This document shows positions 1-6,400 of a stretch of DNA of 7,055 nucleotides, piece by piece. The DNA comes from Anaerolineae bacterium (GTDB lineage: Bacteria; Chloroflexota; Anaerolineae; Aggregatilineales; Aggregatilineaceae), in assembly GCA_016929355.1 (NCBI GenBank), contig JAFGJA010000267.1, forward strand, positions 1-7,055, given 5' to 3'. A program made the position numbers and the translations under genes. The stretch's first letter is position 1. The number at the start of each line of letters is the position of its first letter. A model generated the notes under the pieces. That model was not told the origin of the DNA and ran no database searches. It saw nothing but the letters and a program-made list of their open reading frames with translations.

Positions 1-573
1 GTCCGCAGCATTGGCCTGGCGTGGAGCGGCACGCGCTACGCTGGCGGCAGCTATGAGGGCGGCGATCTGACCGATCTCGGCGTGGAACTGCTCGCGGAAA
101 TGCGCCGCCTGGGGATGCTGCTCGATGTGGCGCATCTATCCGAGCAGGCGTTTTGGAGCGCGCTCGATTATTGGGATGGGCCGGTGACGTATTCGCATGG
201 CATTGTGCGGCACTATCTCCCGGCGGCGCGCGCGCTTGGTGATGATCAGATCATGGCGCTGGCGGAACGGGGCGGGGTGGTTGGCATTTCGGCATACAAC
301 GAATTTTTCGTGCGCAATCTGCGCGGTGCAGTGCCGACGTTGGAAGATATGGTCGATGCGATTGAGTACGTTTGCGATCTCACCGGAAGCTGCGATCATG
401 TCGCCATTGGTTCGGATGCGGATGGCGGCTTCGGCGCGGAAAGCGCCCCGATTGACACGGTGGCCGATTTGCAGCAAATTCCCACGATGTTAGCGGATCG
501 TGGTTACAGCGCGGCGCAGATCGATGCAATCACGCATGGCAATTGGTTGCGTGTGTGGCGGGAAGTTCTGTAA
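1..573 (+). CDS. Membrane dipeptidase family protein (peptidase M19), 3' portion
   Basis: This is the C-terminal 190 residues of a peptidase family M19 (renal/membrane dipeptidase-like) zinc enzyme; the 5' part lies outside the window. Family members usually run about 320-400 residues and hydrolyse dipeptides, including some with a D-residue at the C-terminal position. The frame is open from base 1 to the TAA at 571-573. Visible signatures are the LTDLG...MRRLGMLLDVAH segment, H45 (DVAHLS) and H66 (SHG), which are exactly 21 residues apart like the two histidine zinc ligands of human renal dipeptidase. R77 and the GSDADG segment (D139) match the substrate-binding Arg and Asp positions, and NWLRVW replaces the usual C-terminal GGNxLRVF. 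The upstream His-x-Asp and bridging Glu ligands cannot be seen. The Arg-Asn pair common in the family reads Arg-Ala here. It converges on the solute-binding-protein gene across a palindromic repeat. The family call is firm; the exact substrate is unknown. Confidence 0.9.
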   Translation, partial: VRSIGLAWSGTRYAGGSYEGGDLTDLGVELLAEMRRLGMLLDVAHLSEQAFWSALDYWDGPVTYSHGIVRHYLPAARALGDDQIMALAERGGVVGISAYNEFFVRNLRGAVPTLEDMVDAIEYVCDLTGSCDHVAIGSDADGGFGAESAPIDTVADLQQIPTMLADRGYSAAQIDAITHGNWLRVWREVL

Positions 574-577
574 ACGG

Positions 578-655
578 CCTCACCCCCTAAATCCCCCTCG
601 CCATCGTAGACATTTTGTTTTGCTGACGCTCAACGAAAATTATGGAGAGGGGGAC
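578..655 (+). repeat. Palindromic repeat copy A with enlarged loop, between convergent genes
   Basis: The lead-in CCTCACCCCC (578-587) is followed by arms CCCCCTCGCCAT (593-604) and ATGGAGAGGGGG (642-653), which are complementary except for one position. The 37-nt loop contains its own partly complementary arms, ATTTTGTT (612-619) and AACGAAAAT (632-640), with one bulge. The other copies have loops of only 3-7 nt, so this one looks expanded or carries a small insertion. It lies 4 nt after the dipeptidase stop and about 20 nt from the stop of the convergent gene, so a folded transcript could act as a bidirectional terminator. No T-run follows the stem on either strand, so classical intrinsic termination is only weakly supported. 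Confidence 0.75.
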
Positions 656-677
656 TTATGCGCGCCTCGAACCGCTC

Positions 678-2636
678 CTACCGCAAAAGCACATCCGGGT
701 TGACTTCGATCCATGCGGGAATCGGCAGCGGATCGCCCAGCCCGAAATGCGTGGTCCAAAGTGATTGGTATGTGCCATCAACGGCCATATCTTGCAACGT
801 TTCATTGACCAGCGCGCGGAAATTGGCATCATTACGCGGCATAGCGAACGCGAGCGGTTTATCATCACCGTAAGGTGTATCCAGAATCTTCACCGCGCTC
901 TCATAGCCGCCTTCACGTACCAGCGCCAGCAACCGCAAATTATCGCCGTAGATCGCATCCAGGTTATCTTCCGAAACCATCGCAAACAGCGCATCTTCTT
1001 CGCGCTGGATCGCAAACGGTTCGCGGATATTCAACCCCACGCCAAAATGTTCCGCATATTTCACGATGTTATCCGCGTCGGCGGCGTCATCGGCAAAATA
1101 GCCGATCCACCACCCTGTACCAAGCATGTCCGCGAAGGTCGTGACATTCTCGTTGACCATGACCAGCAGACGATCCCCGTGTTTGATGTACGGCTGCGAA
1201 TACTCGACGCGATCCGCACCATCCCAACGCGGACTCACGCCGACAGCAATATCTGCCTGTCCGTTTGCGACTAAATCCACCGCGTTCAGCGTCGAATTGG
1301 GCACGTACTGCACCTGCACACCCCAGCGCCGCGCCATGTCTTCGATCAATGCCTGATTGAGCGCGTTCGTGATGCGCACCTGGGCGGTTGTCGTTTCGTT
1401 CGCTTGCATGATGCCCGCCACGCGGAGCGGCAGCCCGGCGGTAATCCGATCCGCGACGGGGTTCGCGGGGTAGGGCATATCGATGGGAAAATCGCTGAGG
1501 GCGCGCCCGTCTTCGTAGAGTTCATCGTAGACGGGGACTAAGGTTGAAAAATCAATAGCTTCGGTGGGGAACCACTGCTCGTGAATTTGCTTGAGGCGAC
1601 CACTGGCTTTCAAGCGCTGCAAGGAGCGATTGAGCAGATTGCGCAGATTCACATCAAAAGGCCGGATCGCCATCGCGTAGTATTCGAGTTCGATTGATTC
1701 GTCGATGAAACGCATTCCCTGCCGCCCCGCATTGAGCAGGTTGTGCCATTCGCCCACCATCGCCTGGACTTCGCCAGCTTCCAGGGCATCAAGCGCACTG
1801 CTTTCGGTGAAATACGTGCGCAGATCGAATTCAACGCCGTTCAGTTGGCTCCAATTGCGGAGCGCGCGTTCGCTGCGGCTGCCAATCGGCACGGATACCG
1901 CCAACCCGGTGAGATCGGCCAGCGAGTTATACGGTGCGTCGGTCAGCACGACCATTTTTTGCTGGTTGACGTAATAGGGATGGGTGAAATCGAGAATCTC
2001 ATCCCGATCCCGGCTGTGGACCTGCTGGCCGAGCAGAATATCAATGCGTTCGCTGATCAGCATTTCGACATTGTTCTGCCGCGTGACCTGCACAAATTCA
2101 ACCTCGATGCCGAGTTCAATTGCAATCGCGCGGATAATGTCCGGTTCATAACCGACCACTTCCCCGAAATCGTTCAGCCAGGTGAAGGGTTCCGCGTTGT
2201 AATACGTACCCACGCGCAGCCGTCCAAGATTTTGCGCCACTGCTAACCCGGAATTGGTCGGCGGGTTGAAGGGCGTCGGTGTCAAGGTGGGCAGGCGCGT
2301 GGGCGGGATCAGCGTCGGAGCCGGTTCGCTGGGCGTCAGCGTGGGCGGCTGTGTATTCGTCGGGATCGGGGTGAGCGTCGCCGTGGGCAGGGCGGGCACG
2401 GTTGCGGGAGGGGGCGCGGTTTGATCCTGCGCGGCGGCGGGATCGTTGTTCATGTTCCCGGTTAATGCCAGCAGCGCGATTACGCCCAGCAGTACGACAA
2501 CTGCTATCTTTACCGCGCGTAGTTTACCGAATAACGAGGCGCGGGAATCGACCTGCAACCTGACTCCCCCTCTCCGTTGCATGGAGAGGGGGGCGGGGGG
2601 TGAGGTTTGGTTTTTGCGGTTAATGATCTGCTTCAT
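678..2636 (-). CDS. Membrane-anchored protein with two tandem extracytoplasmic solute-binding domains (SBP_bac_3)
   Basis: The product has 652 residues. Residues 1-40 are a basic cytoplasmic tail and 41-59 a single hydrophobic helix (VKIAVVVLLGVIALLAL); there is no lipobox cysteine, so it is probably a membrane anchor. Residues about 69-128 form a Thr/Pro-rich linker. The first binding domain spans about 139-356 (LRVGTYYNAEPF, GYEPDII, DFTHPYY at 216-222, GRLKQIHEQWFP) and the second about 403-632 (LRVAGIM, ADIAVGVSPRW, YSQPYI, DGTYQSLW). SBP_bac_3 domains bind amino acids or similar small solutes outside the cell. The Asp typical of the DAVVxD ligand motif is kept in the second domain (LDAIYGD, D565), but the first reads VQAMVGE, so the two pockets may differ. 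No permease or ATPase gene is in the window, so a receptor role is as likely as transport. ATG 2636 is preferred because AGGA (2645-2648) lies 8 nt upstream, next to the nadD stop. A repeat copy encodes residues 11-25; a TTG at 2558 just past it is an alternative start. Confidence 0.88.
   Translation of the reverse strand: MKQIINRKNQTSPPAPLSMQRRGGVRLQVDSRASLFGKLRAVKIAVVVLLGVIALLALTGNMNNDPAAAQDQTAPPPATVPALPTATLTPIPTNTQPPTLTPSEPAPTLIPPTRLPTLTPTPFNPPTNSGLAVAQNLGRLRVGTYYNAEPFTWLNDFGEVVGYEPDIIRAIAIELGIEVEFVQVTRQNNVEMLISERIDILLGQQVHSRDRDEILDFTHPYYVNQQKMVVLTDAPYNSLADLTGLAVSVPIGSRSERALRNWSQLNGVEFDLRTYFTESSALDALEAGEVQAMVGEWHNLLNAGRQGMRFIDESIELEYYAMAIRPFDVNLRNLLNRSLQRLKASGRLKQIHEQWFPTEAIDFSTLVPVYDELYEDGRALSDFPIDMPYPANPVADRITAGLPLRVAGIMQANETTTAQVRITNALNQALIEDMARRWGVQVQYVPNSTLNAVDLVANGQADIAVGVSPRWDGADRVEYSQPYIKHGDRLLVMVNENVTTFADMLGTGWWIGYFADDAADADNIVKYAEHFGVGLNIREPFAIQREEDALFAMVSEDNLDAIYGDNLRLLALVREGGYESAVKILDTPYGDDKPLAFAMPRNDANFRALVNETLQDMAVDGTYQSLWTTHFGLGDPLPIPAWIEVNPDVLLR
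2253..2432 (-). repeat. Thr/Pro-rich low-complexity linker coding segment
   Basis: Residues about 69-128 of the solute-binding protein are almost wholly Pro, Thr, Ala, Leu and Ser, with recurring TLTP and PTxTP blocks such as PTATLTPIPT and PTLTPTPF. At DNA level this gives imperfect recurring gcgtcggtg- and gggcg-like units on the plus strand. It sits between the membrane helix and the first binding domain, so it probably acts as a flexible, extended, surface-exposed spacer. Linkers of this composition are frequent in secreted Chloroflexota proteins, which is one of the taxonomic hints. Confidence 0.7.
2562..2606 (-). repeat. Palindromic repeat copy B, lying inside the solute-binding-protein reading frame
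   Basis: On the plus strand the perfect 10-bp arms CCCCCTCTCC (2566-2575) and GGAGAGGGGG (2583-2592) enclose a 7-nt loop, followed by CGGGGGG and TGAGG. Read on the minus strand it has the same order as copies A and D: CCTCACCCCC, a short spacer, CCCCCTCTCCAT, loop, arm, then GAGTC. It contributes exactly 15 codons (residues 11-25, TSPPAPLSMQRRGGV) to the cytoplasmic N-terminal tail of the binding protein, if ATG 2636 is the true start. Confidence 0.85.
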
Positions 2637-2641
2637 AAATT

Positions 2642-3244
2642 CTATCCTGTATATAATCCGTGCTGCTTGATATAAGCCAAGACCGCATCCGGCAATTGAT
2701 ACCGCACACTGTGCCCCTGCGCAAGCCGCCGCGCCAAGTCCCGCGCCGCAATGTCGATCAACGGGGCATCTACCCATTCCACTCGCGCCGCTAAACCCGG
2801 CACATCACGCTCTAATTCGGCCAAATCGGGCGGCTCGACACCGGGGCGGCGCATGACGCCCAACCGCGCCAGTGCGAGCAGTTCCGCCGGGCGTGACCAT
2901 TGTGGCAGATCACGCAGCGAGTCCGCACCGATCAAAAATACAAATTCCGCGCCGGGATACTCGTCATGCAGCCGCGCCAGCATATCCACGCTGTAATGCG
3001 GGCCGGGCCGGTCCACATCCACCCGCGAGAGCGCAAAGTGATCGTTTTTCGCAATCGCCAATTCAACCATCGCGATCCGGTGATTGGCTGAGGCACGGAT
3101 CGTGCTGGCGGCTTTGTGCGGCGGATTCCCTGCGGGAACGAATAACACGCGGTCCAACTGCAAGCTGTCGCGCGCGGTTTCGGCCAAGATCAAGTGGCCC
3201 ATGTGCGGCGGATCAAACGTGCCGCCGTAAATGCCAAGACGCAT
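2642..3244 (-). CDS. nadD: Nicotinate-nucleotide adenylyltransferase
   Basis: This 200-residue cytoplasmic enzyme transfers AMP from ATP to nicotinate mononucleotide, giving nicotinate adenine dinucleotide, the penultimate step of NAD+ synthesis. The length is normal for the family. Diagnostic motifs are GGTFDPPHMGH at 7-17 (the nucleotidyltransferase HxGH signature, H14 and H17), PAGNPPHK at 37-44, RPGPHYSVDML at 79-89, FLIGADSLRDLPQW at 103-116 and the C-terminal VRYQLPDAVLAYIKQHGLY at 180-198. The second ATP-binding motif, usually ISSTxIR, reads IAARDLA at 165-171, so the Ser/Thr and Arg residues are altered. ATG 3244 is supported by AAGGA at 3251-3255, 6 nt upstream. The next gene begins 5 nt after its stop. 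Upstream is a 227-bp repeat-containing gap from the TIR/NACHT gene. Assignment is secure; full activity with the altered motif is presumed. Confidence 0.95.
   Translation of the reverse strand: MRLGIYGGTFDPPHMGHLILAETARDSLQLDRVLFVPAGNPPHKAASTIRASANHRIAMVELAIAKNDHFALSRVDVDRPGPHYSVDMLARLHDEYPGAEFVFLIGADSLRDLPQWSRPAELLALARLGVMRRPGVEPPDLAELERDVPGLAARVEWVDAPLIDIAARDLARRLAQGHSVRYQLPDAVLAYIKQHGLYTG
2645..2648 (-). promoter_or_regulatory. Ribosome binding site for the solute-binding-protein gene, beside the nadD stop
   Basis: AGGA on the minus strand lies 8 nt before ATG 2636 and falls in the final codons of nadD, immediately before its TAG (2642-2644). The two genes are 5 nt apart. This site decides the start at 2636 over the further-upstream in-frame codon at 2777, which would overlap nadD by some 45 codons. 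The arrangement suggests translational coupling in a nadD-to-binding-protein operon. Confidence 0.6.
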
Positions 3245-3269
3245 ACATCTTCCTTTTCATGATGGAGTT

Positions 3270-3275
3270 ATTGTA
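3270..3275 (-). promoter_or_regulatory. Possible -10 element upstream of nadD
   Basis: TACAAT on the minus strand matches the TATAAT consensus at five of six positions and lies 25 nt before the nadD ATG. No good -35 hexamer is seen at the usual 16-18 nt spacing, so this is a tentative call. A separate nadD promoter is reasonable because the repeat-rich gap may weaken read-through from the TIR/NACHT gene. Confidence 0.25.
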
Positions 3276-3340
3276 ACGAATCCTGCGGTAGCGATTCATA
3301 CGATACGCCTGCGGATCGCGTGTGCTGTATATATTGGCCT

Positions 3341-3469
3341 GACTCCCCCTCCATCGCATGGCAAGAGAGTTAGTAGGGGCGGGGCTTGCTCCGCCCAAGC
3401 GCGGGGTAGAGCAAGCCCTACCCCTACAAACCCTGGTTGAACTTGGGCCACCATGTATTAGGGGTGAGG
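3341..3469 (-). repeat. Composite repeat: palindromic repeat copy C interrupted by a second inverted repeat
   Basis: Read on the minus strand, the outer element begins CCTCACCCCTAA and ends with GCCATGCGATGG, a GGGGG run and AGTC, matching the two ends of copies B and D. Between the halves is about 84 nt of unrelated DNA (3374-3457), with TTAG (plus strand) on both sides at 3370-3373 and 3458-3461, like a 4-bp target duplication. The inserted DNA contains the long inverted repeat at 3373-3427. The whole element fills the gap just after the TIR/NACHT stop codon. Confidence 0.65.
3373..3427. repeat. Inverted repeat with 19-bp arms, nested inside copy C
   Basis: Arms at 3373-3391 (starting GTAGGGGCGGGGCTTG) and 3409-3427 (ending CAAGCCCTACCCCTAC) are complementary at 17 of 19 positions around a 17-nt loop. 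An alternative smaller hairpin, GGGCGG (3378-3383) with CCGCCC (3391-3396), is also possible. The sequence is unrelated to the CCTCACCCCC family, so at least two repeat families are present. Lying 45-99 nt downstream of the TIR/NACHT stop, it could act as an RNA hairpin that stabilises or terminates that message, although no U-tract follows. Confidence 0.75.
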
Positions 3470-3471
3470 CT

Positions 3472-6400
3472 TTACCCTTCCTGCTCCGCGCGCCACGCCG
3501 CCACCGCCGCGAGCGCTTCTTCGGTTCCGATCTGCTCCAGCGCAAGCGCCGCCACGTCACAGATACGTTCCGTCACGCCGCGATGCGTATCGTTCAATAG
3601 TGCGGCGAGCGGCGCAACGGCAGCGGGTACTTTCATCGCACCTAAGGCCATGATCGCGTAGCGCCGCACGCGCGGATCAATATCACTTAACGCTGCCGTG
3701 AGCGGCTCAATGGCGCGCGGATCGCCGAGATCACCGAGCGCACGCGCTACCTCGTAACGCACATCAGAGTCTTTGTCGTGCAGCGCATCGATCAAATAGC
3801 GCGTGGTGCGGCGATCCTTCAGTTCGCCCAGAATCCGCGCGGCGGTACGGCGCACGCGCCAATCGCTATCTTCCAGCAGGGTTGTAACCAGATGCCCGGT
3901 AGGATCGGGATCGCCGGTATCTTTGGCGACCACTTCGCCCGCCATATTGCCGAGCGCATGGGCGGCGCTGATGCGCACGATATTCCACGTATCATCTTCC
4001 AGGACCGTGATCAACGCGGGAATCGCGCGCGGGTCTTCCAATTGGCCGAGGGCGGCGGCGGCATTGCTGCGCACATGCCCGTTAGTATCTTGCAGGGCGT
4101 TGATGAGCGGATCAAAGGCCCGCGCATCGACCCGGCGGCGGAACGTTTCCGACGCTTCGATCCGCACCGCCGGATCGGGATCGTGCAGGTGCTGGAGCGC
4201 ATACGCATACGCCAGATAATCGCGCATCAAGCGGTGGGCGAAGCGATACGCATTGCTGGCCGGTTCCGGGACCAGAATCCCTAGCAGGATCGCCAACTGC
4301 GTGAAGACTCCGACTTGATCTTCTGGCAGCACATTGCTCAGATCGGCGGCGGTCAACACGTTTTCCGTGACGCGCCAGCGCCCCGCAAAATTGCGCATCG
4401 CCAGTTGGCCCAGGATCGCGTATAGCTCCTCTAGCGTAAATGAGATTGCCTGATGCTTGCGCCGCGATTCTCGTGCGTAACGCTGCTTGATATACGTTTC
4501 GAACAATTTATCGCGTAGTTCGCCGGGATTTTCGTGCAGTTCGCGCAGTTCAAGCGCCGATTCACGCTGATCGCGGTACGTGAATGCAAACAGACTCAAC
4601 AAGAGCGGCGTGCGCGCAATATCCAGCAAATCAGGATCGGCGCTCAGAATCTCCCACAACTCCGGCAGATCGCGCAAATAGGTGTGCATTTGCTGATCGT
4701 TGAGTGGTTGCAGCGTGACGGCCCCATAGAGCGCGACTTTCCGGCTCATTTCGTTGTAATCCTGCACCCGGCACGACACGACGATCTGATTGTTATCCGG
4801 CAGTTGGCGAATGAAGCGCACGCGCGGATCGTAGCGTTCGGCGGTGTTTTGATCGACCTGCACGCTGCCGAGTTCATCCAATCCGTCTAACAGCAGCAGT
4901 AACCCGCCTGTGTCGATCAAATGCGCGAGATCATGGCGTTTCAGCGTGGGAAATTGGTCATCCAGCCAATCGATCAGGGTGGGCTGGCGGTGCGCGTCCC
5001 AGGTCACAACCGGCACGATGATCGGTAACGGTAGATTCGGGTCTTGCAGCCGCCGCGAGATCGCATTGCGCGCGAAGGCCATCAGCGTAGTGGTTTTGCC
5101 CGCGCCCGGTTCGCCAAGCAGCAGCAAGCGCCCGGCGTAGCGTTCGAAGGCGTCGCGGAAATTCGGGTAAATGAGATTCGCCTGATCTTCCTTATCGAGA
5201 ATCAGCCCCGCCATATCAAAAAACGTGACCGGCAGCACGCGCGTGGTATCGCTGGCGGTGGGGTCCGCCTGATCAATGGCTTCCGGTGTGGGTTCGCTGG
5301 TCAGGCTGATCAGCGCATAATCCGTTTTGTTCATCGAAAAAATGGTCTGATTCAGGTAATGCACCGTTTCCTGATACAGCCGGTTCAGATAGTCCCGGTA
5401 CGGATCATGGGGCGGCGTTTGCTGCGCTTCGTCGGCATAGGGGGAATCCATCGTATCCATGCGCAGGCGGCGGCAGAGCCGGATTACGGCGGTATCCCAG
5501 GGTTGGCCCGTGAAGTCCTCGTGATGCACGTTGATGATCGAGATCGGCGGCACGGTGCTTTCAAAAATCAGGGGAATGACGGGTTTGCGCAGCGCCAGCG
5601 CATAGCCGATTTCGCGGCGCACAAAGTTATCCTCGCGGCGTGTATCCGGCGTGATGCAGACGATCACGCGCGCGCTTTGCTCGATGGCGTGTTCGAGCGC
5701 GACGGTGAAATCCTGGTCAGGATCGAGATCGCGGGTATCGCGCCAGGTGGTGAAGCCTTCCGCGCGCAGATCGCTTTCAAGCTGCATGGCGCGAGTCAGG
5801 CCATCGCGCCGTGCGTAAGAGATGAAGGCGTCATATTTATAATCGGTTTGTCCCATCGCGCGGGCCATACGCTGCCGTGCCTGATACGAACTGGTCTGAT
5901 ATACGGCGTTGCGGGCCGAACGTGCGGGGCGGGGCAGGGGAGTTGGTGGGGGTGGTTGCTTCTGTTGATCGCGTTGTTCCTCTGGGGGATCGAGTTGTGA
6001 GAGGTCACTATGCGGCATAATGACCGCGGCCACTTGTGTCACCGCCGCACTGCTGCGCTGCTGGCTGGCGCGGCGCATCAAGCCAGTAGCGATCTGGAAA
6101 TACAATTTTTTGGCGCTGTTGATCGGTAGTTCGATCTCGACCCACACGCTCCCGGCGGTGACGCGCAGCACGGTAATTTGATCGGGGGTAAGCTCTAAAT
6201 AATCACTGAGCAGTTTGATCAGTTGGCGCGGATCAAATTCGGCGATGCGTCCCGCCAGTTGTAATTCGATCCGCCCCATTTTTTCGGCGGCCATTTCCGC
6301 GTTTGGCGGGGTGATGCGCAGTACGGTATACGGCCCTAACGGGAGTGAGGCCGATGAGGGTTCGAGGTGCAGATTGGGGCGGCCTGTGCGCGGCGCAATG

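Noticed and set aside
593..653. Classical rho-independent terminator between the convergent genes
   Set aside because: The stem is GC-rich but no T-run follows it on either strand, so it is listed as a repeat with only possible terminator function.
765..2246. Plus-strand open frames opposite the solute-binding-protein gene (765-1274, 1743-2246)
   Set aside because: They are antisense shadows of a GC-rich gene; the minus strand encodes two recognisable solute-binding domains over the same DNA.
2637..2777. Longer N-terminus for the solute-binding protein, starting at 2777
   Set aside because: It would overlap most of the nadD 3' end with a Cys/Gly/Ala-rich segment unlike a domain, whereas ATG 2636 has a well-spaced AGGA.
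3341..3469. CRISPR-like array in the nadD upstream gap
   Set aside because: The repeats here are inverted and nested, not regularly spaced direct repeats with unique spacers, and no cas gene is present.
3778..4284. Plus-strand frames opposite the HEAT repeats (3778-4284, 3803-4219)
   Set aside because: They mirror the repetitive HEAT codons and lack any family signature or ribosome binding site of note.
5044..6000. Long plus-strand open frame of 318 codons opposite the NACHT and second TIR region
   Set aside because: It is antisense to a well-supported gene with recognisable TIR and Walker motifs, is Arg/Gly/His-rich, shows no domain pattern and ignores the domain boundaries of the sense gene.
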